From assembly GCA_027030605.1 (NCBI GenBank), contig JALVEV010000014.1:1-5689 (forward strand): DNA of 5,689 nucleotides, read 5' to 3'. The DNA is from Campylobacteraceae bacterium. Its GTDB lineage: Bacteria > Campylobacterota > Campylobacteria > Campylobacterales > Sulfurovaceae. The position numbers were made by a program, and so were the translations under genes. The notes under the pieces are model-generated. The model was not told where the DNA came from and did no database searches. It worked only from the letters and a program-made list of their open reading frames with translations. The stretch's first letter is position 1; each line of letters starts with the position of its first letter. This document shows, piece by piece, positions 1 through 5,101 of the stretch.

Positions 1-1081
1 CTAAGTCCAAATCACCAATCTGTTTTGCCATAGCTCCCATACCTGGAATCATGCCCATAATAGATTTCATGCTCCCTAGCTTTTTCATCGACTCCATCTG
101 CTCTAAAAAGTCATTGAAGTTAAACTTACCTTTTCTAATCTTTTTGTTAAGCTGTTTTGCCTGTTTCTCATCTATAATATTTGCCGTTTTTTCAGCCAAA
201 GACTCCAAGTCTCCTGCACCCATAAGACGAGAAACTATTCTGTCAGGAATAAACTGTTCAAGGTCAGGCATCTTCTCCCCTGCTCCAATAAATCGTAATG
301 GAACACCAACTTGATGAGCAATACCAAGTGCAATTCCCCCTTTAGAGTCACCATCAAATTTAGTTAGAACAACACCTGTAATACCTATCTTATCTTTAAA
401 TGTTTGAGCCGTACGAACAGCGTCCATTCCTGTCATGGCATCTGCAACATAGAAGAGTTCATCAGGTTGTGCAACCTTTTTAATATTTGCCAACTCCTCC
501 ATCAACTCATCATCAATCGCTAAACGCCCTGCTGTATCTATTAGCACTACATCATAAAGCTCTTTTTTAGCTTTGGTTAATGCCTCTTTTACAATCTGTT
601 CAGGTGTTTTACTCTCATCAGCAACAAGTGTTACATCAATCTGTTCACAAATCTGTCGAAGTTGCTCAACGGCTGCTAAACGTTGTAAGTCTCCTGCCGC
701 AACAAGTACCTTTTTCTTCTTCTGCTCTTTTAAGAAGTGAGCCAATTTACCTGTAGTAGTTGTCTTACCAGAACCTTGAAGACCTATCATAAGTACTACT
801 GTTGGTGGCTTAGAGGCAAAGACAAATCCTTGATTTCCTTTGGCTGTCAAGATGCGTGTTAACTCTTTCTCTAATGCTCTTAGAAACTTCTCTTTTCCTA
901 CATCGCCTTTAACCTCTTTTTCTACATTGGTCAAAAGCTCTTTTACAACTTTGTGATGAACATCTGCTTTTAGTAGCGATTTTTTAAGTTCTGTAAGTGC
1001 TTTTTTTAATGCTTTATCGTCATCGTAAAAACGAATCTTATCTATTGCACCTTTAAAACTATTGGTTAGGGTATCAAACAT
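1..1081 (-). CDS. ffh: Signal recognition particle protein Ffh (SRP54), 3' end cut off by the window
   Basis: GTPase of the signal recognition particle. With 4.5S RNA it binds signal sequences of nascent inner-membrane proteins and delivers ribosomes to FtsY at the membrane. The 360 visible residues show an N-terminal helical bundle (about 1-85), then the G domain: P-loop GLQGSGKTTTT at 100-110, DLQRLAA at 131-137, DTAGR at 182-186, TKFDGDSKGG at 240-249 and GAGEK at 266-270. The Met-rich M domain starts near 295 and includes IPGMG at 345-349. Family members are about 450 residues, so roughly 90 are missing, including the RNA-binding end of the M domain. The window edge explains this; it is not a broken gene. 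The ATG at 1081 gives the usual N-terminus (MFDTLTNSF) and is preceded by a modest AGAGAG. The second motif has Leu where many Ffh proteins have Pro (DxxRPAA). The gene lies 47 bases after the 41-codon gene and is probably co-transcribed with it. Confidence 0.97.
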   Translation of the reverse strand, partial: MFDTLTNSFKGAIDKIRFYDDDKALKKALTELKKSLLKADVHHKVVKELLTNVEKEVKGDVGKEKFLRALEKELTRILTAKGNQGFVFASKPPTVVLMIGLQGSGKTTTTGKLAHFLKEQKKKKVLVAAGDLQRLAAVEQLRQICEQIDVTLVADESKTPEQIVKEALTKAKKELYDVVLIDTAGRLAIDDELMEELANIKKVAQPDELFYVADAMTGMDAVRTAQTFKDKIGITGVVLTKFDGDSKGGIALGIAHQVGVPLRFIGAGEKMPDLEQFIPDRIVSRLMGAGDLESLAEKTANIIDEKQAKQLNKKIRKGKFNFNDFLEQMESMKKLGSMKSIMGMIPGMGAMAKQIGDLDL

Positions 1082-1128
1082 CTATGGCTCTCTTTTTTAA
1101 AAATTATTGTGATTTTAACAGAAAAATC

Positions 1129-1254
1129 CTAATTATCGTCTTTCTTACTATCTTTCTTATCTTTTGGTGACTTCAAAACAAAATAAAAAACAACTAATAT
1201 AACTACATAACCAAGATAATAAAATATATTCTCTTCAGGTAAAGTTCCATTCAT
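1129..1254 (-). CDS. Small single-span membrane protein, 41 residues, function unknown
   Basis: I do not recognise this protein. It starts at an ATG (1254-1252) seven bases after a perfect AAGGAG and ends at TAG (1131-1129). Residues 1-10 form a short, slightly acidic N-terminus (MNGTLPEENI). Residues 11-27 are an aromatic and aliphatic membrane span (FYYLGYVVILVVFYFVL). Residues 28-41 form a highly charged tail with six Lys and four Asp. By the positive-inside rule the tail should be cytoplasmic. It sits 11 bases after the pseudouridine synthase stop and 47 bases before ffh, on the same strand, so it is likely expressed from the same transcript. The shape (short N-terminus, one span, Lys-rich tail) resembles CcoQ/FixQ-type small subunits, but no oxidase gene is nearby and this is only a resemblance of layout. 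The strong ribosome site, the clean membrane-protein composition and the tight fit between neighbours argue that it is real. Confidence 0.78.
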   Translation of the reverse strand: MNGTLPEENIFYYLGYVVILVVFYFVLKSPKDKKDSKKDDN

Positions 1255-1261
1255 AATCTCA

Positions 1262-1267
1262 CTCCTT
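1262..1267 (-). promoter_or_regulatory. Strong Shine-Dalgarno of the 41-codon membrane protein gene
   Basis: On the minus strand AAGGAG lies seven bases before the ATG at 1254. It shares two bases with the TAA stop codon (1268-1266) of the upstream pseudouridine synthase gene, so ribosomes ending there are placed directly on the next start. It is the best ribosome site between genes in the window and is the main evidence for the small gene. Confidence 0.8.
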
Positions 1268-2006
1268 ATTTATATTTTTGAATATCTTTAGGCTCTTTAG
1301 CCTCAAAAGCATAACCTAAAAGAGAAATTGCTTTTGCATGAAGTAAAATTCTCTTTGAACGTGTCACCGAACCGTAACGCTCATCACCCACAATAGGGTG
1401 ACCAATACTAGAGAGGTGAACCCGAATCTGGTGGGTACGTCCTGTCATAATCTCAATCTCAACTTTAGACTTTTTACCCTGAATCTCCAATGGTTTTACT
1501 ACTGTTACAGCAGGTCTCCCTCGCTCTTCGTTAATCTCTGAAAATGCTTTTCCACCCTGTTTATGGGTAGCAATAGGAGCATCAATGGTAACCTCTTCAC
1601 AAAAGACCCCCTCAACCCAAGCGACATAACGTTTTTTGACTTTTCGCTGTTTAAAAGCTTGAATGGCATCTTGTAAAAATTCGTCATTTCGAGCAAAAAG
1701 AAGTACCCCAGAGGTATCACGGTCAAGTCTGTGAATAAGCTCTGCTTTCTCCTCTTCCAAGGCATCTGCTAACTCATAGGTATCTAATAAAGCTGGTTTA
1801 TTAATAGCTACAATATTTTCATCTTGATAGATAATTTTTACTTTATCTAATGTCTCTACACGAAAACGTGTATCGTTTGGCATCTCTGCTCTTGCAATCT
1901 TGATTTTTCTATCAAGGTAGTAGACCAATCCTCGGTCAATCAACTCTTTTGCTTTTTTATTTGAGATACCCTCTTGGGTAGCTAATAGTTTATAGGCTTT
2001 TTCCAT
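1266..2006 (-). CDS. RluA-family RNA pseudouridine synthase
   Basis: Isomerises uridine to pseudouridine in structured RNA, most likely 23S rRNA; the target base cannot be read from the sequence. The 246-residue protein (numbered from the ATG at 2006) has an N-terminal S4-like RNA-binding segment (about 4-40, with SNKKAKELIDRGLV). The catalytic motif HRLDRDTSG lies at 92-100, with Asp95 as the expected catalytic residue. Family motif GRTHQIRVHL is at 189-198, followed by GHPIVGDERYG. The usual NKPxG motif region is shortened: NKPALLDTYELADAL runs to the HRLD motif in about 23 residues, without the typical Gly-Leu-x-x-His stretch. An in-frame TTG at 2012 would add two residues; the ATG is preferred because its spacing from AAAGAG is better. 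The gene overlaps the DUF167 gene by 17 bases, so translation is probably coupled. H. pylori HP0956 appears to be the positional counterpart. RluA/RluC/RluD subfamily assignment is not attempted. Confidence 0.93.
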   Translation of the reverse strand: MEKAYKLLATQEGISNKKAKELIDRGLVYYLDRKIKIARAEMPNDTRFRVETLDKVKIIYQDENIVAINKPALLDTYELADALEEEKAELIHRLDRDTSGVLLFARNDEFLQDAIQAFKQRKVKKRYVAWVEGVFCEEVTIDAPIATHKQGGKAFSEINEERGRPAVTVVKPLEIQGKKSKVEIEIMTGRTHQIRVHLSSIGHPIVGDERYGSVTRSKRILLHAKAISLLGYAFEAKEPKDIQKYK

Positions 2007-2295
2007 TGTCAAACTCTTTCATAATAGTTAAAAACGCATCAGTCAAAGGAAAACTGAGTTGTTTGATTTTACTTGTCTCTCCAGATTTAAACTTAATGTC
2101 ACTCTTGGCAACTTTAAAACTTTTAGACAAAAATTTTACCAACTCTTTGTTGGCTGCACCCTCAACGGCTGCTGCTTTTACTCTAACCTTTAGAGCATCT
2201 TCACCATAAAGCCCTGAAAACTCATTTTTACTAGAGGCAGGTTGAGCTTTTATATTGAGTATTACCACTCCATCTTCTACACTATAACACTTCAT
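1990..2295 (-). CDS. DUF167 (YggU-like) family protein
   Basis: Small conserved protein of unknown biochemical function, related to E. coli YggU. The ATG at 2295 gives 101 residues (MKCYSVEDG...), the usual length for the family. Visible family blocks are KAQPASSKNEF at 16-26, the central LKVRVKAAAVEGAANKELVK region at 35-54 continuing through FLSKSFKV, and SGETSKIK at 71-78. An in-frame ATG at 2361 would add 22 residues lying entirely inside waaA; these have no family resemblance and lengthen the overlap to 80 bases, so it is rejected as the start. With the chosen start the gene overlaps the end of waaA by 14 bases and the start of the pseudouridine synthase gene by 17 bases, making translational coupling likely. 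No signal peptide or membrane span is seen, so it should be cytoplasmic. Confidence 0.9.
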   Translation of the reverse strand: MKCYSVEDGVVILNIKAQPASSKNEFSGLYGEDALKVRVKAAAVEGAANKELVKFLSKSFKVAKSDIKFKSGETSKIKQLSFPLTDAFLTIMKEFDNGKSL

Positions 2296-3457
2296 TAATT
2301 GAATCCAAAATAGGTTGAATATCAGTAGTTTGGGTAATACGTGTTGGCTTAAGCTGTGCATGTTGTTGCAGTCGTCGTACTAAACTTGCCTCACTTACAA
2401 TAGTAATTCCCTCTATCACCGAGAAGATATCACGTTGATTAAAGTAGTGTTCTCCTGAGATAATCTTACATCCAAATTGAGCAGCTTCTGCTGCATTATG
2501 TCCACCAACTTTAGCAAAAGCACCACCCAAAATAACAATATCGGAGATAGCGTAAATATTTACCAACTCACCCAAAACATCTACCACAACAATATCAGAG
2601 TTTAATGCTTCACTCTCTGAATATTTATGCCAAACATAATGCTCCTCTTGTGCAACTTGCTTTACCAATTGGTTTACCTCTTCAAAACGTTCAGGGTGAC
2701 GTGGTACTAAAACAAGCCGTGCTGTTGGCTCCACTTCTTTTAACTTCACAAAGGCATCTAAAATTAACTTCTCCTCTGTAGGATGAGTACTTGCCCCACA
2801 GATTAGAAGTGTTTTTGGTTTGGTTAGATTTTTTGTCGCTTTAGGAATATTTGAGAGTTTAATGTTTCCAATCACTCGAATATTTTTAGCTCCTAACTTC
2901 TCTAAACGCTCTTTATCTATCTGACTTTGTGCATATACCTCATCAATATATTTAAAAATTTGTCTATATAACCAAGCCATTCTCTTATATTTAGGAAAAG
3001 AACGGTCACTCATTCGTGCATTAATAAGCATACTCTTAGCCCCTCTACTCTTTGCTAAAGCAAAAAGTAAGTACCAAAACTCAGCCTCCATTACTAAAAG
3101 AATCTTCTGAGGTTTTAACCATGAAAATAGTAGAGGCTCAAACGGTAAATAACGACTCTGATTAGGTTGTTTTTGTGAAATTGCTTCATACCCTGTTTGA
3201 GTAGTAGTTGTCAAACGCAATAGCTCCATTGGTAACTTCTCCAACAAGGGATAAATTGCCCTAGCCTCTCCAAAACTACAAACATGAAACCAAATTCCAT
3301 TTTTACTCAATGGTGGATTATGTTTTAGAAAAAATCGTGCAGGAAGAGAAACGCTATATTTAACATTACGTTTTGAGAGAAAAAAAATAAAAGGAAGTGC
3401 CAGTAGATAAGCTACTGACAAAAGTATTGTATAGATTAGAAAAAAAAGTTTATCCAT
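2282..3457 (-). CDS. waaA: 3-deoxy-D-manno-octulosonic acid (Kdo) transferase WaaA
   Basis: Transfers Kdo from CMP-Kdo to lipid A precursor at the cytoplasmic face of the inner membrane, starting the LPS core. The 391-residue length fits this GT-B glycosyltransferase (GT30) family. Residues 4-28 form an N-terminal membrane anchor. SFGEARAIYPLL (61-72) carries Glu64 in the position of the catalytic Glu of the SVGE motif in E. coli WaaA. Further family blocks are LVMEAEFWYLL (111-121), INARMSDRSFPKY (125-137), GASTHPTEE (211-219), LVPRHPERF (240-248), GELVNIYAISD (286-296) and GGAFAKVGGHNAAEAA (301-316). The ATG at 3457 is the only sensible start: an in-frame TGA lies five codons upstream with no start codon between. 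Its ribosome site is weak, with GGAAG almost touching the ATG. It starts 34 bases after the flgZ stop and overlaps the DUF167 gene by 14 bases. Whether it adds one or two Kdo residues cannot be read from the sequence; the H. pylori enzyme context is the nearest guide. Confidence 0.96.
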   Translation of the reverse strand: MDKLFFLIYTILLSVAYLLALPFIFFLSKRNVKYSVSLPARFFLKHNPPLSKNGIWFHVCSFGEARAIYPLLEKLPMELLRLTTTTQTGYEAISQKQPNQSRYLPFEPLLFSWLKPQKILLVMEAEFWYLLFALAKSRGAKSMLINARMSDRSFPKYKRMAWLYRQIFKYIDEVYAQSQIDKERLEKLGAKNIRVIGNIKLSNIPKATKNLTKPKTLLICGASTHPTEEKLILDAFVKLKEVEPTARLVLVPRHPERFEEVNQLVKQVAQEEHYVWHKYSESEALNSDIVVVDVLGELVNIYAISDIVILGGAFAKVGGHNAAEAAQFGCKIISGEHYFNQRDIFSVIEGITIVSEASLVRRLQQHAQLKPTRITQTTDIQPILDSINEVL

Positions 3458-3491
3458 CTTCCAACACTTTCAAGAGAAACAAAAAAAGCAA

Positions 3492-4211
3492 TTAAGCCTC
3501 TTCTGTCTGTGCCTCAAGATACATAATTCTACCACAGTGAGGACAGGTAATAATCTCTTCTGACTTAATTAAAGAGGCATAAGTACTGTCATTAAGCTTC
3601 ATATAACACCCATAACAAGCCTGTTTCTTAACAGGAACAACAGCTGTATTTCTAGCCCAAACACGGATTTTTTCATAAAAAGATAAAATTTTCATATCCA
3701 ACGCCATTGTTTTACTGTTACGCTCTTCAAAAAGTCTACCTTTGTTTGCATCAATATTAGCTAACTTCTCATTCACTTCAGCAGAGACTTTTTCTAACTC
3801 TTCATTAGCAGCTTCAAGTGCTTTGTTTGCCTCTTCAATCTCAGCTGCTTTTGCATCCAAAATAGCTTGATGTCGTTCAATTTCAGCATTGGCATGAGCT
3901 AACTTCTCTTTAGCTAACTCTGTCTCCATAGAGAGTGCTTTCATCTCTTTTTCACTAGTTACCATATCGAACTTAGCTTTACTTGCAATAAGTTGCTCAT
4001 TCAAGGCTTTAATCTGCTCTTCATAAGAGGCAATGGTTGTTTTCGCTTTTTCAGAAGTTTCAGTAAGCTCAGCAATCTTCTCAAGAATCTCATCTCTTTT
4101 TTGAACTCTTCTTGCCAATTTTTTCTGTGCTGTTTCAATAAGTGGCGTAAAGTCATCAATCGACTTGTCTAGCTTTGAAAGTTCAATTAACTCTTCTAAA
4201 TGTTTATTCAA
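3492..4211 (-). CDS. flgZ: Coiled-coil zinc-ribbon protein of the HP0958/FlgZ family (RpoN-associated flagellar factor)
   Basis: H. pylori HP0958 is known to stabilise the flagellar sigma factor RpoN (sigma-54) and to bind flaA mRNA; the same role is inferred here. The 239-residue protein has a long Glu/Lys/Ala-rich coiled coil (about 15-175), then SFYEKIRVWARNTA (177-190), then a C4 zinc ribbon: Cys199-x2-Cys202 and Cys223-x2-Cys226 (KKQACYGC ... ITCPHCGR). The start is a TTG at 4211, not ATG. It is supported by AAAGGA at 4223-4218, six bases upstream, and because MNKHLEELIELSKLDK matches the H. pylori N-terminus as I recall it. A UUG start may lower expression. The gene lies 57 bases after the Nif3 gene and 34 before waaA, as in Helicobacter. 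No other flagellar gene is in the window. Related C4-type zinc-ribbon proteins also occur in non-flagellated bacteria, so a flagellar role is likely rather than certain. Confidence 0.92.
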   Translation of the reverse strand: MNKHLEELIELSKLDKSIDDFTPLIETAQKKLARRVQKRDEILEKIAELTETSEKAKTTIASYEEQIKALNEQLIASKAKFDMVTSEKEMKALSMETELAKEKLAHANAEIERHQAILDAKAAEIEEANKALEAANEELEKVSAEVNEKLANIDANKGRLFEERNSKTMALDMKILSFYEKIRVWARNTAVVPVKKQACYGCYMKLNDSTYASLIKSEEIITCPHCGRIMYLEAQTEEA

Positions 4212-4238
4212 TCTCTATCCTTTGGGGTTTAAAGCGTA

Positions 4239-4244
4239 ATTATG
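4239..4244 (-). promoter_or_regulatory. Possible weak -10 element upstream of flgZ
   Basis: The 57-base gap between the Nif3 gene and flgZ contains CATAAT on the minus strand, about 28 bases before the TTG start, preceded by TG and by a T-rich run. No acceptable -35 hexamer lies 16-18 bases upstream. Campylobacterota vegetative promoters often lack a clear -35, so this could be an internal promoter, but a six-base AT-rich match in AT-rich DNA is weak evidence. Confidence 0.22.
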
Positions 4245-4268
4245 CAGTACCAATTTGCAAAAAATAAT

Positions 4269-4991
4269 CTATATTATTTCAAACGGGTTTTGTGATTGCG
4301 TGATTATACCCAAAACTCCTAAATTTTCCAACTCGTCTCTAACTATCTGGGCAAAAAACTGCTCACTCTCATAGTGTCCAATATCTACCATCATAAGGTT
4401 TTGGCTCATCGCTTTCATGGCATCATGATACTTAATGTCCCCTGTTAAAAAACAGTCAGCGTTCACCTCATCCATAAGCGAAGCCCCTGCTCCTGTGGTT
4501 AAGGCTATGGAAGTGATTTTTTGTTTTGGAGAGACAACTTTTAAAACTTCTAATCCTAATTTCTCTTTTAAAAGTGCCAAGAGTTCATCTTTTGACCACT
4601 CACCAGTAGTTCGACAGATAAAATCTTCTTGTGACTCTTTTTTAAAGCCTAAAACCTTTTCAAAAACATAAGTATTTAGATGTGTCTTGTCAAAGTTGGT
4701 ATGCATGGCAATGAGTGAAAGATTTTTTTTGACCATAATCTCAAGCAGATTTGCAGGGTAAACAGAAAAATCAAGTGCTTTAATTCCTGAAAAGATAAGT
4801 GGATGATGGACTATAAAAAGGGTGTTCTCTTTAGCTTGTTCTAAACTCTCTTTGTCAAGGTCAAGCCCTAGAGCAATGTGTTGAAACTCTCGTTCCATAT
4901 CACCCACAAGTAGACCTGAATTGTCCCATTTTTCTTGGAGTTCAAAGGGGCTTATTTCATTTAATTTTTCGTATATCTCTTTTATTTTCAT
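4269..4991 (-). CDS. Nif3/YbgI (DUF34) dinuclear metal-centre protein
   Basis: Member of the Nif3-like family, often labelled GTP cyclohydrolase 1 type 2 in databases. That label rests on limited evidence, and the cellular role of the family remains unsettled. The 240 residues carry the full set of expected metal ligands: His62 and His63 (HHPLIFSG), His97 and Asp101 (HTNFD), and His206 and Glu210 (GHYESE). They align closely in spacing with H63, H64, H97, D101, H215 and E219 of E. coli YbgI. GDIKYHDA at 184-191 is another family block. The protein is at the compact end of the family, lacking the inserted domain of longer Nif3 proteins. The ATG at 4991 has only a weak GGAAA ribosome site, whose first G is contributed by the adjoining REP-like repeat (5001). 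No signal peptide is seen; it should be cytoplasmic. It corresponds in position to H. pylori HP0959. Confidence 0.94.
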   Translation of the reverse strand: MKIKEIYEKLNEISPFELQEKWDNSGLLVGDMEREFQHIALGLDLDKESLEQAKENTLFIVHHPLIFSGIKALDFSVYPANLLEIMVKKNLSLIAMHTNFDKTHLNTYVFEKVLGFKKESQEDFICRTTGEWSKDELLALLKEKLGLEVLKVVSPKQKITSIALTTGAGASLMDEVNADCFLTGDIKYHDAMKAMSQNLMMVDIGHYESEQFFAQIVRDELENLGVLGIITQSQNPFEII

Positions 4992-5000
4992 TGTTGTTTC

Positions 5001-5027
5001 CGTAGGGTGTAGACCCCGTCTACACCG
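5001..5027 (+). repeat. REP-like unit, left copy
   Basis: GTAG at 5002-5005 is followed by a perfect 9-bp stem, GGTGTAGAC (5006-5014) with GTCTACACC (5018-5026), around the loop CCC (5015-5017). On the minus strand, which carries the Nif3 message, the hairpin ends just upstream of the weak Shine-Dalgarno, so it could affect translation initiation. There is no U-tract after it in the direction of transcription, so it is not a standard terminator. Confidence 0.78.
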
Positions 5028-5049
5028 TATTATTTATATCTGTAATTTT

Positions 5050-5055
5050 ATTATA
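5050..5055 (-). promoter_or_regulatory. Possible -10 hexamer inside the REPIN-like core
   Basis: A perfect TATAAT lies on the minus strand in the AT-rich core between the two hairpins, about 59 bases before the Nif3 start. No -35 hexamer is found at normal spacing. It could give the Nif3-to-ffh genes their own promoter, but the core is so AT-rich that a chance match is quite possible. Confidence 0.28.
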
Positions 5056-5073
5056 TATTGAATTTGGTTTTGA

Positions 5074-5101
5074 CGGTGTTGTCAGGGGACAATACCCTAC
5101 G
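5074..5101 (-). repeat. REP-like unit, right copy (inverted)
   Basis: Read on the minus strand: GTAG (5100-5097), then GGTATTGTC (5096-5088), loop CCCT (5087-5084) and GACAACACC (5083-5075), giving a 9-bp stem with one A-C mismatch. The TAG of its GTAG (5099-5097) is the in-frame stop codon of glyQ. After the hairpin the minus strand reads GTCAAAACC, with no U-tract, so it is not a canonical terminator, though it could slow 3' exonucleases on the glyQ message. Confidence 0.76.

Larger units (their letters stand above)
5001..5101. repeat. REPIN-like element: inverted pair of GTAG-hairpin (REP-like) units
   Basis: Two REP-like units face each other across a 46-base AT-rich core (5028-5073). 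Each, read inward, is C-GTAG followed by a 9-bp stem with a C-rich loop and a final G. Their outer eight bases CGTAGGGT and inner ACACCG are identical. Over 28 aligned positions there are 22 identities, five substitutions and one single-base gap. Four of the five substitutions form two compensatory base-pair swaps, so the hairpin rather than the primary sequence is conserved. This is the layout of REPIN/BIME doublets, non-autonomous elements mobilised by RAYT (TnpA-REP) Y1 transposases, which recognise a GTAG next to a hairpin. No target-site duplication is seen, as expected for that mechanism. The element overlaps the last bases of glyQ and ends one base before the Nif3 Shine-Dalgarno core. 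A short MITE with 28-base terminal inverted repeats is the main alternative. Confidence 0.8.

Noticed and set aside
51..314. Plus-strand open frame of 87 codons opposite ffh
   Set aside because: It is the antisense shadow of a strongly conserved ffh reading frame and has no recognisable protein features or ribosome site.
1082..1128. Terminator or promoter in the gap before ffh
   Set aside because: The only symmetry is the AT-only TTTTTAAAAA, with no GC stem, and no hexamer pair at promoter spacing was found.
2296..2361. Longer DUF167 protein starting at the ATG at 2361
   Set aside because: The added 22 residues lie inside waaA and do not resemble the family, whose members start about where the ATG at 2295 falls.
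4224..4262. Sigma-54 (RpoN) promoter before flgZ, suggested by TTGGTAC
   Set aside because: No TTGC follows at the five-base spacing required by the -24/-12 consensus.
4435..4671. Plus-strand open frame of 78 codons opposite the Nif3 gene
   Set aside because: It lies wholly opposite conserved Nif3 coding sequence, with no family resemblance and no plausible context.
5001..5101. The two hairpins as rho-independent terminators of glyQ
   Set aside because: Neither hairpin is followed by a U-rich run on the minus strand (GTCAAAACC after one, CTACGGAAAC after the other), and the GTAG plus paired inverted layout is better explained by a REP doublet.
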